DNA of 64,000 nt. Origin: Variimorphobacter saccharofermentans. GTDB taxonomy: Bacteria > Bacillota > Clostridia > Lachnospirales > Lachnospiraceae. The notes under the pieces were generated by a model. The model had not been told where the DNA came from. It did no database searches and saw nothing but the letters and a program-made list of their open reading frames with translations. The translations under genes were made by a program, and so were the position numbers. This document shows positions 1 to 8,130 of this stretch, piece after piece; position 1 is the first letter of the stretch; each line of letters begins with the position of its first letter. The DNA is taken from positions 928,001 through 992,000 of the forward strand of contig NZ_JACEGA010000001.1 in the NCBI RefSeq assembly GCF_014174405.1, written 5' to 3'.

Positions 1-2
1 GA

Positions 3-1532
3 GAGCGCCGAAGAGCAAACATTGATATGTTGATTTCCCAAGCGGTACGTTTTGAAAAGGGAAGCTACAGCGGCCTGTTTCATTTTATTCGATATATTGA
101 AAAGCTTCACAAATACGAAGTGGACTTCGGTGAGGCTACCACTGCTGGTGAGCAGGATGATACGGTTCGTATTATGAGTATTCATAAGAGTAAGGGCTTG
201 GAGTTTCCCATTGTAATCGTTGCCGGCATGAGTAAGCAATTTAATACACAGGATATAAGAAGTAAGATTGTGTTACATAATGAATATGGTGTTGGACCGG
301 ATTATATCGACAGCGAGCGTAGAACTAAGATTGCTACACTGCCCAAGAAGGTTATTCAGAAGAAGGTTCAGATTGAAAATCTGGGTGAGGAGCTTCGTGT
401 ATTATATGTTGCTATGACACGAGCGAAGGAAAAACTGATTATGACCGGTTACTTAAAGTCCATGGAGGAGATTAAGGGTAAGGAATTCACATTTTTTGAG
501 TTGCTGGCAGCAAAAAGCTACCTGGATCTGGTATTGCCAGCCATGGTTAATCGGATGGATACCCTGCAGGTGGATAGGGAGGAGCCATTCATTATAAAAG
601 GTCAGGATATGCTTATAACGGTGCTTCCGAAAAGCCAGCTGTTGAAAGAGGAGATAGCCAGACAATTATTTATCCATCGTGACAGGGAAGAGTTAATGAA
701 CATCAATCCGGAGGAAGTGTATGAGGAAGAGTTTCGTAAGGAAATTCGAAAGAGACTGGAATTTACCTATCCATATCAGAAGGAAGCTGGATTAAAGGTT
801 AAGATGACTGTATCGGAATTGAAAAAGCTTGGTCAGTTCATGGATGAGGAGCAGAGTGTTAATCTTTATCAGGATCATAAACTGCCTATGAAGGAGATGA
901 CACAAGATAAGAGCATACACACGGAGAAAACCGTCCCCAGTAACACAGAAACCGAAAACGAGGAGTTCGAGGCGACCGTTCCGAACTTTATTTCGCAAAA
1001 TACTTCAGTAGTCACTGGAACAGATCGGGGAACTCTTTACCATAAGGTACTGGAGCTCATTGATTTACGAAGAACCAATTCATGGGAGGACTTTAATATC
1101 GAACTACAACGTCTGGTACAGGCAGGGAAAATTCAGGACAAGGATATCAGACAGTTAAAACTGGATAATATCTACCGCTTTACACAGAGTAGCGTGGCTT
1201 CCAGAATGCGTACCGCTCAGAAGGACGGCAAATTATATAAAGAGAAGCAATTTGTATTCGGGATAAAGGCAGCAGAGGTGATACCTTCATCGGACAGTGA
1301 AGAATTAATTCTGATACAAGGTATTATTGACGTTTTTTTCGAAGAAGAGGGAGAACTGGTGCTTCTCGATTACAAGTCTGATTTGGTTCGAAATCCGGAG
1401 GAGCTTATCAGCCGTTATAAGGTTCAATTAGAATACTATAAGAGGGCCTTAGAACAGATGCTTATGAAAAGAGTTAAAGAAATGATTATTTATTCCCTTC
1501 CATTTGGTAGCGAAATCAGAATAGATAGCTAG
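3..1532 (+). CDS. addA: AddA, helicase/nuclease subunit A (3' part only)
   Basis: C-terminal ~510 residues of the AddAB helicase-nuclease that processes double-strand breaks for recombination; the 5' part lies outside the window, and the frame is open from base 3. Visible are UvrD-type helicase motif V (VRIMSIHKSKGLEFPIVIV), motif VI (RVLYVAMTRAKEKL) and a C-terminal RecB-type nuclease domain with GTLYHKVLELID, then GIIDVFF, LLDYKSD and QLEYYKRAL. These supply the metal-binding Asp, Asp and Lys and the Gln/Tyr motif. About 1,200 residues is usual for the family, so a little over half is missing. AddA lacks the FeS cysteines found in AddB, and none are seen here. addB is presumably upstream. 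Identity is secure from motif order. Confidence 0.95.
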   Translation, partial: ERRRANIDMLISQAVRFEKGSYSGLFHFIRYIEKLHKYEVDFGEATTAGEQDDTVRIMSIHKSKGLEFPIVIVAGMSKQFNTQDIRSKIVLHNEYGVGPDYIDSERRTKIATLPKKVIQKKVQIENLGEELRVLYVAMTRAKEKLIMTGYLKSMEEIKGKEFTFFELLAAKSYLDLVLPAMVNRMDTLQVDREEPFIIKGQDMLITVLPKSQLLKEEIARQLFIHRDREELMNINPEEVYEEEFRKEIRKRLEFTYPYQKEAGLKVKMTVSELKKLGQFMDEEQSVNLYQDHKLPMKEMTQDKSIHTEKTVPSNTETENEEFEATVPNFISQNTSVVTGTDRGTLYHKVLELIDLRRTNSWEDFNIELQRLVQAGKIQDKDIRQLKLDNIYRFTQSSVASRMRTAQKDGKLYKEKQFVFGIKAAEVIPSSDSEELILIQGIIDVFFEEEGELVLLDYKSDLVRNPEELISRYKVQLEYYKRALEQMLMKRVKEMIIYSLPFGSEIRIDS

Positions 1533-1665
1533 AAGTTGGGTACACTCTAGAAGATAGAGGCTTTCGTAACAGCCTTATTCCATATCATTAGTTGGGTAAT
1601 ATAGGATTATTCAGAGCTTATAGTACCTAAAGATCAGGAATGATTATGTAGAAGGGTGTGTAATC

Positions 1666-1893
1666 ATGAGTAAAAAGAAGGAAAAGCCAATTGACTTAAG
1701 TAAGATAAAACCAGAAGAGGCATTAAAATATGAAATAGCCGAGGAGCTGGGATATCTGGATAAGGTTCTGGCCACAGGCTGGAAGTCACTGACGGCCAAG
1801 GAATCAGGTCGTATCGGTGGCATCATGACGAAGAAAAAAAGGGAACAGGAGAAAGCGGAAAAGCAACAGGAAAAAGAAGATGAGTTACAATAA
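1666..1893 (+). CDS. Small acid-soluble spore protein, alpha/beta type
   Basis: 75-residue, Lys/Glu-rich protein. Two conserved SASP segments are visible: KYEIAEELGY near residue 24, containing the Glu-Ile site cut by the germination protease GPR, and GRIGGIMTKKKR near residue 48, corresponding to the GSVGGxxTKRLV DNA-binding segment of classical SASPs. Such proteins coat and protect spore DNA. The lysine/glutamate-rich tail after residue 58 is longer than in the classical family, so it is a variant member. A GAAGGGTG ribosome site lies about 8 bases before the ATG. It is monocistronic and ends before a family B palindrome. The call rests on the two motifs. Confidence 0.75.
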   Translation: MSKKKEKPIDLSKIKPEEALKYEIAEELGYLDKVLATGWKSLTAKESGRIGGIMTKKKREQEKAEKQQEKEDELQ

Positions 1894-1924
1894 GGGCTTG
1901 CTAGGCTAACCTTGAAGGGCTATA

Positions 1925-2114
1925 GCATAATATTTTACAGGGATTATAACTAACCTCACGCAGACAGAAGTACTTGTTATTGATTTTATATGTCTCAGGC
2001 GAATATTTATATTCTCATACGAACAATAAATATTCGCCTGTTTCATACAAAATACATCAACAAGTTCTTCAAACAGTGCATTATGGTAAGATATAATCCC
2101 TGCAAATATTATGC
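1925..2114. repeat. Family B palindromic repeat, copy 1
   Basis: Imperfect palindrome filling the gap between the convergent SASP and xylR genes. The outer arms are GCATAATATTTTACAGGGAT and its near-complement ending at 2114. The inner marks CCTCACGCAGACAGAAG (left) and CAGTGCATTATGG (right) match copies 2-4, in the same orientation as copy 3 and opposite to copies 2 and 4. The centre holds GGCGAATATTTAT and ATAAATATTCGCC. Confidence 0.8.
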
Positions 2115-2126
2115 AATAGTCTCCAT

Positions 2127-3296
2127 TTATGCTTTGGTACGTATTTGATTTAATTTTAACATTTCAATTCCCAAGAACCCCTTGATTGCCACACAGATAC
2201 CACCCAGTAATATAGAGGTATCTTGAAGTGCAGAAGGAACAATATGCTGATAGCTGTTCATCTTGCTATTCAGGGATGCCTCAATTTGTTCCGTGATATG
2301 AGGAAAATGTATGGTAAAGGAACTGTTTATAATGACAATGTCGGGATTATAGGCATTTAAAATATTATTGATACCAACTGACATATATTTCACAAATTTA
2401 TTCATAATATCAATCGCATCAGGATCCTTTTGCTCATATGCTTTTTTGAATTGCTCAAAATCGACTTCTTCCATGTTTTTCTTAGCGGCAAATTCATTTA
2501 ATAAGGTTCTTTCGGATACATATTGTTCAAGACAACCCTTATTTCCACAGGGACATTGCTTCCCGTCTATTTCGATAATCGTATGACCGAATTCGCCTGC
2601 TCTACCATTGTACCCAGTATAAAGCTGGTGATTGACAATAATACCAAGACCGATACCGGAATGAACACTGATATTTGCCATATTGGAATAATCATATTGG
2701 AATGTTTTCTCTCCAATAACCGATAAATTTGCTTCGTTCTCCAGATATACCGGAGTGTTAAAATGTTGCTCCAATTCCTCGGCCAGATTGATACCGGATA
2801 AATTATAATAAGGAGCGAAAGAAACTTGATTATTGGCAATTACACCATGAATACCCAGTGTAATACCAACTAGACCATAGGGAGTATCCTCCGGTAATCG
2901 CATCGACTTAACAAGTTGAATCAGTACATTTACGATATTCCCTGTGCTTTTTGGAGTCTTAATCTGCTTTAAGCTACAATCCTCTCCAATCAAATCGGAG
3001 ACCAATGCGGAGATTGTATCTACACCGATATCAATGCAGATTACATATCCTGCTTTCTTGTTCAAACTTAATAAAATCGGTTTTCTTCCTAAACTTGTAT
3101 CATCGCTACCAATTTCAATCACCAGTTTTCTATTAATTAATTCTTGTACAATTGCAGATATGGTTGCTTTTGTTAAACCCAGATATTTCGCAATTGCTGC
3201 CCGCGAAATTACGGAATGATTAATGATTGTTTCCAAAACTAAATTGGTATTGATATCTCTAATGAGTTCTTTACTGCCTGTTACCATTACAGTCAC
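2127..3296 (-). CDS. xylR: ROK-family transcriptional repressor, XylR-like
   Basis: 389-residue sugar-responsive repressor. An N-terminal winged helix-turn-helix spans about residues 12-65 (SRAAIAKYLGLTKATISAIV). A ROK domain follows, with the nucleotide-fold strand VICIDIGVDTISALVSDL (85-102) and the ROK zinc motif GEFGHTI...CPCGNKGCLEQ (His238, Cys248, Cys250, Cys255). Length and domain order match Bacillus XylR. It is encoded divergently from a two-component system and upstream of a furanose/pentose ABC transporter and xylulokinase, so it probably represses that regulon. A TATTTGCAAATA palindrome before its own gene recurs just downstream of the -10 box of the transporter promoter. The effector (xylose or another pentose) is inferred from context. 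Confidence 0.82.
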   Translation of the reverse strand: MTVMVTGSKELIRDINTNLVLETIINHSVISRAAIAKYLGLTKATISAIVQELINRKLVIEIGSDDTSLGRKPILLSLNKKAGYVICIDIGVDTISALVSDLIGEDCSLKQIKTPKSTGNIVNVLIQLVKSMRLPEDTPYGLVGITLGIHGVIANNQVSFAPYYNLSGINLAEELEQHFNTPVYLENEANLSVIGEKTFQYDYSNMANISVHSGIGLGIIVNHQLYTGYNGRAGEFGHTIIEIDGKQCPCGNKGCLEQYVSERTLLNEFAAKKNMEEVDFEQFKKAYEQKDPDAIDIMNKFVKYMSVGINNILNAYNPDIVIINSSFTIHFPHITEQIEASLNSKMNSYQHIVPSALQDTSILLGGICVAIKGFLGIEMLKLNQIRTKA

Positions 3297-3394
3297 CTTT
3301 CGTAAATAATTTTATTTCATATAATATGCCATATACGTAGCATTGCAGCACCGCAATTTTCTAATAATTAATCTCATGGTAACATACTTTAAAT

Positions 3395-3412
3395 TATTTG
3401 CAAATAGTAATA
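3395..3412. promoter_or_regulatory. Candidate XylR operator before xylR
   Basis: TATTTGCAAATAGTAATA contains the perfect 12-bp palindrome TATTTGCAAATA. A near-identical 18-mer (one difference) lies at 8088-8105 in the ytfQ promoter. It is about 100 bp upstream of the xylR start, suiting autoregulation. No experimental support. Confidence 0.5.
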
Positions 3413-3435
3413 TCGTAATTTTTGCATTATAATGG

Positions 3436-3599
3436 GAAGAACCGATAAACAGAAGCAGAAATAATATCCGCCGCGGAGCCGTTCGCACTTAATTGCACCT
3501 AGTAGCGGTACATAAGGCTCTGAAAGACAGAGCCTAAGTACCGACAGGTGCAAATACTCCGCTATGGATATATTTCCTGCATCTGTCTACCGGTTCTTC
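3436..3599. repeat. Family A full palindrome, copy 1
   Basis: Complete unit with ends GAAGAACCG / CGGTTCTTC, sub-arms ATAATATCC/GGATATATT, GCGGAG/CTCCGC, GCACC/GGTGC, and the central CGGTAC hairpin at 3506-3543. Confidence 0.85.
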
Positions 3600-3705
3600 G
3601 CGGTACATAAGGCTCTGAAAAACAGAGCCCAAGTACCGACAGGTGCATATACTCTGTTCTGAATATATATCCGCCACGGAGCCACTTAATATACTATATC
3701 ATTAC

Positions 3706-3869
3706 GAAGAACCGATAGACAGGAGCAGAAATAATATCCGCCGCGGAGCCGTTCGCACTTAATTGCACCTAGTAGCGGTACATAAGGCTCTGAAAGACAG
3801 AGCCTAAGTACCGACTGGTGCAAATACTCCGCTATGGATATATTTCCTGCATCTGTCTACCGGTTCTTC
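3706..3869. repeat. Family A full palindrome, copy 2
   Basis: Same 164-bp unit as copy 1, nearly base for base, with its hairpin at 3776-3813. Followed by a diverged right-half unit (3871-3976) ending in TATTGGTTCTTC. Confidence 0.85.
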
Positions 3870-4081
3870 GCGGTACATAAGGCTCTAGAAGACAGAGCCC
3901 AAGTACCGAAGGTAAAGAAGCTCCGTACTGGATATATATCCATCCTCCGACTAGCGCCCATCCTATTGGTTCTTCGCGGTACATAAGGCTCTGAAAAACA
4001 GAGCCCAAGTACCGACAGGTGCATATACTCTGTTCTGAATATATATCCGCCACGGAGCCACTTAATATACTATATCATTAC

Positions 4082-4248
4082 GAAGAACCGATAGACAGGA
4101 GCAGAAATAATATCCGCCGCGGAGCCGTTCGCACTTAATTGCACCTAGTAGCGGTACATAAGGCTCTGAAAGACAGAGCCTAAGTACCGACAGGTGCAAA
4201 TACTCCGCTATGGATATATTTCCTGCATCTGTCTACCGGATCTTCTTC
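4082..4248. repeat. Family A full palindrome, copy 3
   Basis: Same unit with its hairpin at 4152-4189. The right end is slightly altered (CCGGATCTTCTTC) and runs into the last hairpin of the array at 4248-4285. Confidence 0.85.
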
Positions 4249-4362
4249 GGTACATAAGGCTCTAGAAGACAGAGCCCAAGTACCGAAGGTACAGAAGCTC
4301 CGTACTGGATATATCAGCTAGCGCCCATCCTATTGGTTCATAACGGTGCATGATTATAAACA

Positions 4363-4758
4363 GGTTGCTGAAGAGATTTCCTCATTCCGTTACTCTTGTG
4401 GGTGCGGTTACAGTTTTTATGTGCGCTTCTTAGGCATCTGAGTGAGCAATCATACAGTATGGGGCTGTGCAGAATATCAGCGGGGGTTATGACTTACCAT
4501 AATACACTGTCGGAAGAACAAATTGTTGATTTTATATGGATAAGGCGAACATTTATGTCCGCCTGAGACATGTAAAATCAGCAATTTGTACTTCCGTCTG
4601 TGTGTGAGGTAAGTCATAACCCCCGCTGGAATATTCTGCAACAGCCCATGTGTCCTAATTATATCAAGCGAACGAAGATACCTTTGAAGCGCTAATACGC
4701 TAATAAACTGCAACCGCACCCACAAGAGTAACGGATCAAGGAAATCTCTTCAGCAACC
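4363..4758. repeat. 396-bp giant imperfect inverted repeat
   Basis: 54-bp outer arms (4363-4416 and 4705-4758) are near-perfect complements: GGTTGCTGAAGAGATTTCC at the left and GGAAATCTCTTCAGCAACC at the right. Pairing continues inwards through GCGCTTC/GAAGCGC to a family B element (4462-4647) at the apex. The structure ends 21 bp before the -35 box of the two-component operon, so it sits upstream of the transcript as DNA. Confidence 0.85.
4462..4647. repeat. Family B palindromic repeat, copy 2
   Basis: Core CAGCGGGGGTTATGACTTAC at 4478 pairs with GTAAGTCATAACCCCCGCTG ending at 4628. Flanking GGGCTGTGCAGAATAT pairs with the segment ending at 4647. The inner marks CATAATACACTGTCGGAAG (left) and CTTCCGTCTGTGTGTGAGG (right) place it in the same orientation as copy 4. 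It forms the apex of the 396-bp inverted repeat. Confidence 0.85.
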
Positions 4759-4779
4759 GTCCCTCGAATGATATCTGTG

Positions 4780-4808
4780 TTGAAAATGTACAGAAAATTC
4801 GTTATGAT
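4780..4808 (+). promoter_or_regulatory. SigmaA-type promoter of the two-component operon
   Basis: TTGAAA, 17-bp spacer, TATGAT, ending 40 bp before the response-regulator ATG. It lies immediately downstream of the giant inverted repeat. Confidence 0.6.
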
Positions 4809-4848
4809 AGGTGGAGAAGCAAGAATTCTTACTAAAGGGGATGTCAGA

Positions 4849-6510
4849 ATGTTGAAAGTATTTTTGGTTGAGGACGAATATGTTGTTAGAGAAGGTATTA
4901 AGAATAACATTGCTTGGAAGGAACATGGATTTGACTTTTGTGGTGAAGCCAGTGATGGGGAACTGGCCTATACCCAGATACGCAAGTTAAAACCGGATAT
5001 CATTATTACCGATATTAAGATGCCATTTATGAATGGATTGGAGCTTAGCAGGTTAGTTAAGAAGGATCTACCCGAGGTTAAGATCATTATCTTAAGCGGA
5101 TATGAGGACTTTGAATTCGCCAAAGAAGCCATTAATATCGGGATAGAGGAATACTTATTAAAGCCGATTAATGCCCAGGATTTGCTTGATACAGTACAAC
5201 GGGTAAGCAAAAAGATCATGACAGAAAAGGAAGAAAGAGAGAACATGATGAAATTCCGAAAGGAAATGAGTGAAAATGAAATCCAGAACAAACGGAATTT
5301 CTTCCATGAATTAATGGATAACAGCCAATCATTGCCCTATATACTGGATAAAGGTAGGGAATTTGGAATTGATCTTAATGCAGGGTATTACAATATCATC
5401 CTCTTTAAAGCAAGCAGAGTAAAGCATCAGGAGGAGAACTTTTCGAATACACTGGTGCAGGCCTATGATGAGCTTACAAGTTATTTTGACAGCCAGAATA
5501 TCCTGTGGTTCGACCGGAATTTAGAAGGCTTTGCATTACTGATTATGGCGGAGACAGTAAAAGAAATGGAGGAATTACAAGCCACATACATATCACAGAT
5601 TGAGCAGATTATACGAAAATATAATAAAATAACGTATTTCGGCGGAGTTGGTTGTTATGTCAATCGATTGAGTGAATTATACTTATCCTTTGAGGAGGCC
5701 AACAGGGCATTTGCCTATCGATTTATCAAGGATGAGAATCAGTTCCTAGAAGCTGGTGCAATCAGAGAGATCAGACAGCAGGAAGATAATCCTTGGGCAA
5801 GCCTTACCGATACGGAGTATCTTGATAAAGAAATTGCAGAGAAGTTTCTCCGTAGTGGAGAGCTTGGGGAAGTAAGCTATTTTGTTGAGGAATACCTCAA
5901 GAACTTCAATCAGGCAGCGAAGGATTCCCTGATGTTCCGTCAATATATTGTTATGGACATGTATTTTATAACAGCGAATTTTATTGAAAAGCTGAATTAT
6001 AAAGAGAGCGGATTTAAGCTCGATAATCCATTTCAGAGTGCGCAGCATATGAACGAAATTGTAGATGATTATGATCATACCCTGAAGTTTATTACGGCAC
6101 TGTTTACAAAAGCAATCTCCTGCAGAAACGAAGCTGCTACGAAGAAATTTACCAATATTATTGAAGAGGTTAAGGAGTATATACACAAGAACTATCAGAA
6201 TGAAGAATTATCCTTAAATCAGGTAGCTTCCGTTGTAAATATCAGCCCCAGCTATTTGAGTACAGTGTTTAGCCAGGAGACGGGGCAGACATTCGTTAAA
6301 TATCTGACGGATTTAAGAATGAATAAAGCCATGGAGCTGTTAATGTGCACCAATAAAAGGAGCAGTGAGATTGGAATAGAGGTAGGGTACAAGGATCCTC
6401 ACTATTTTTCCTATTTATTTAAAAAGACCCAGGGATGTACACCGTTGCAATATCGTATGAATAAAAGCAAAAGCGGGGAGGATCAGGAGGATGCTAAAGA
6501 AAGGTATTAA
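4849..6510 (+). CDS. YesN-type response regulator (REC + AraC HTH)
   Basis: 553 residues. An N-terminal receiver domain shows the acidic pocket (VEDE, Asp9), phosphoacceptor Asp55 in IIITDIKMP and the conserved Lys in YLLKP. A long middle region follows, and then a C-terminal AraC/XylS double helix-turn-helix (SLNQVASVVNISPSYLSTVF, then IGIEVGYKDPHYFSYLFKK). I chose the ATG at 4849 because AAAGGGG lies 8 bases upstream and the receiver domain begins at once; the frame is open 27 codons further upstream. Its stop overlaps the histidine-kinase start by 20 bases. Such YesMN pairs commonly activate adjacent sugar ABC transporter genes, here the furanose transporter about 200 bp after the kinase. 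The ligand is not deducible. Confidence 0.88.
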   Translation: MLKVFLVEDEYVVREGIKNNIAWKEHGFDFCGEASDGELAYTQIRKLKPDIIITDIKMPFMNGLELSRLVKKDLPEVKIIILSGYEDFEFAKEAINIGIEEYLLKPINAQDLLDTVQRVSKKIMTEKEERENMMKFRKEMSENEIQNKRNFFHELMDNSQSLPYILDKGREFGIDLNAGYYNIILFKASRVKHQEENFSNTLVQAYDELTSYFDSQNILWFDRNLEGFALLIMAETVKEMEELQATYISQIEQIIRKYNKITYFGGVGCYVNRLSELYLSFEEANRAFAYRFIKDENQFLEAGAIREIRQQEDNPWASLTDTEYLDKEIAEKFLRSGELGEVSYFVEEYLKNFNQAAKDSLMFRQYIVMDMYFITANFIEKLNYKESGFKLDNPFQSAQHMNEIVDDYDHTLKFITALFTKAISCRNEAATKKFTNIIEEVKEYIHKNYQNEELSLNQVASVVNISPSYLSTVFSQETGQTFVKYLTDLRMNKAMELLMCTNKRSSEIGIEVGYKDPHYFSYLFKKTQGCTPLQYRMNKSKSGEDQEDAKERY

Positions 6511-7939
6511 GAAAATCTATTTGGATTCAAGTCTTGCAGCCAAAATACGACTCTCATATTTTATTATGGTAATTCCGATTTTAATCTTTATCGCTATATG
6601 GCTGATCTACTTTTCGGAATATAATAAGCAGTATGATAAACTAATCTATAATACCTCCGCTGCCAGTGCGTTTAGTATAGATTTTAAGAAGGAATTTGAT
6701 GATAAGGTCTATTTGTATATTATAGGCAGCCGGAGCTACGAGGAAGCGAATCTTCTTAGTGATATCGAAAATGCAAAATCCGTTATTGACAATATTAAGG
6801 ACATAAAGGATACCAAGAATTCCATGCCACGAATTGCACTGATTGAAAAGTATCTGAGTAATCTTCGAAAGTATGTGGAGATTATCAGAACAAATGTGGA
6901 AAAGGGAAATATGTATGATAAGAACATGGAAATCTGGGAAAATGACGTTCAGGTTGTTACCTCGCTTATCCAGGAGACTATATTGGAATATCTTTATTAT
7001 GAAACCAAGGAAATCGAGACCTATCGTAATGAGATGAACCGAGTATTTGGTCAGATGATAAAAGGTAGTATTCTTCTGATCTTTTTCTTAATGGTAATTA
7101 CTTTTGTTATATCCTTTGCCATTCCCAGAAGTATTACAAAGCCCATTCGATATCTGGGAAGGATTACAGAACAGGTTTCCCAGGGAGACCTTACGATCCG
7201 ATCGAAAATCGAAAATGGTGCGGAAGTAAAAATACTAAGTGATTCCCTGAATCAGATGATTCAACGTATCAGTGATTTGTTCGAAACAGTAAAAATCGAA
7301 CAAAAGAATCTTCGGGAGGCAGAGCTGGAGCTGCTGCAGATTCAGATAAATCCGCATTTTCTTTACAATACTCTGGATACCATCATTTGGCTTGCAGAGG
7401 CTGGTAAGCATAAAGAGGTAGTATCAACAGTGGGTGCTTTGTCTGATTTCTTTCGATCCTCATTGAATCAGGGCAAGGATATTATTACAATCGAAGAAGA
7501 AACAATACATTTTACCTGCTATCTGAAGATTCAACAGGTACGGTATCAGGATATTCTTGATTATGAGATCAACATTCCTCAAAGCCTCGGTAAATATCTG
7601 ATACCTAAGATTACCCTGCAGCCTTTAATTGAGAATGCGCTGTATCACGGGATAAAGAACAAGCGTGGAAAAGGTAAGATTGTCATTAGTGGCAGGGAGG
7701 AAGAGGATAAATGTGTCCTTATCGTAGAGGATAATGGAATTGGAATGACGGAGGACAGATTACAGCAGGTAATTGAATGCATGAACGGTAATGGACTGAC
7801 CAAAAATGATTTTTATGGACTATATAATGTGAATGAACGAATTCAACTGAAATTCGGCGAAAACTATGGCATCAGACTTCATAGTATCTTCGGGGAGGGA
7901 ACCCGGGTGGAAGTTTGCCTTCCCAAACGTAGTATATAA
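6491..7939 (+). CDS. YesM-type sensor histidine kinase
   Basis: 482 residues. TM1 is at about residues 20-43, an extracellular sensor of ~140 residues follows, TM2 is at about 187-210, then a HAMP segment (SITKPIRYLGRITEQVSQGD). The His_kinase domain has the phosphoacceptor motif QIQINPHFLYNTLDTI (His289), and the HATPase domain shows ENALYHGIKNK and VEDNGIGM. This is the classical LytS/YesM architecture of Firmicute carbohydrate-sensing kinases. A GGGGAGGATCAGGAGG ribosome site lies inside the end of the response-regulator gene, so the two are translationally coupled. The sensor domain is probably extracytoplasmic and may read free sugar or a sugar-loaded binding protein; that is inference. 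Confidence 0.88.
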   Translation: MLKKGIKKIYLDSSLAAKIRLSYFIMVIPILIFIAIWLIYFSEYNKQYDKLIYNTSAASAFSIDFKKEFDDKVYLYIIGSRSYEEANLLSDIENAKSVIDNIKDIKDTKNSMPRIALIEKYLSNLRKYVEIIRTNVEKGNMYDKNMEIWENDVQVVTSLIQETILEYLYYETKEIETYRNEMNRVFGQMIKGSILLIFFLMVITFVISFAIPRSITKPIRYLGRITEQVSQGDLTIRSKIENGAEVKILSDSLNQMIQRISDLFETVKIEQKNLREAELELLQIQINPHFLYNTLDTIIWLAEAGKHKEVVSTVGALSDFFRSSLNQGKDIITIEEETIHFTCYLKIQQVRYQDILDYEINIPQSLGKYLIPKITLQPLIENALYHGIKNKRGKGKIVISGREEEDKCVLIVEDNGIGMTEDRLQQVIECMNGNGLTKNDFYGLYNVNERIQLKFGENYGIRLHSIFGEGTRVEVCLPKRSI

Positions 7940-8057
7940 TTTAAGTAATTTATTCATAAAGTCTTATAGATTCAAAAAAAATCAACTTATTATTAAAAAA
8001 AACGAACTATTCTGATTATGGTGATAAAAAAATGAAATATTATCCATAGAATCTTTA

Positions 8058-8086
8058 TTGTAACTATTACGGATTCTTTGTATTAT
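8058..8086 (+). promoter_or_regulatory. SigmaA-type promoter of the ytfQ operon
   Basis: TTGTAA, 17-bp spacer, TATTAT. The candidate operator palindrome begins two bases after the -10 box and would cover the start site. Confidence 0.65.
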
Positions 8087-8087
8087 G

Positions 8088-8105
8088 TATTTGCAAATAG
8101 CAATA
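8088..8105. promoter_or_regulatory. Candidate XylR operator at the ytfQ start site
   Basis: TATTTGCAAATAGCAATA contains the palindrome TATTTGCAAATA inside a longer dyad (ATTATGTATT ... AATACATAAT, 8082-8111). One base differs from the 18-mer at 3395-3412 before xylR. Binding here would block initiation. Confidence 0.55.
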
Positions 8106-8130
8106 CATAATCAAGGAGGTAGGGAATAAT

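Larger units (their letters stand above)
3436..4340. repeat. Family A palindromic repeat array
   Basis: A 0.9-kb gene-free stretch between divergent xylR and the two-component operon, made of three near-identical ~164-bp palindromes (3436, 3706, 4082) alternating with partial right-half units at 3600, 3870, 3977 and 4248. Seven central 38-base hairpins of the form CGGTAC..AAGGCTCTG / CAGAGCC..GTACCG start at 3506, 3601, 3776, 3871, 3977, 4152 and 4248. Each full unit begins GAAGAACCGATAGACAG and ends with its complement CTGTCTACCGGTTCTTC. Short reading frames here are only reflections of the repeat and are not called. Confidence 0.9.

Noticed and set aside
2127..3296. Sugar kinase (glucokinase) reading of the ROK protein
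   Set aside because: It has an N-terminal helix-turn-helix and the repressor length of 389 residues.
3832..4053. Reading frames within the family A array
   Set aside because: They only translate the palindromes, lack ribosome sites and show no protein-like composition.
3436..4340. Possible CRISPR array because of regularly recurring hairpin repeats
   Set aside because: The conserved units are long palindromes, spacers are themselves repeats of each other, and no cas genes are near.
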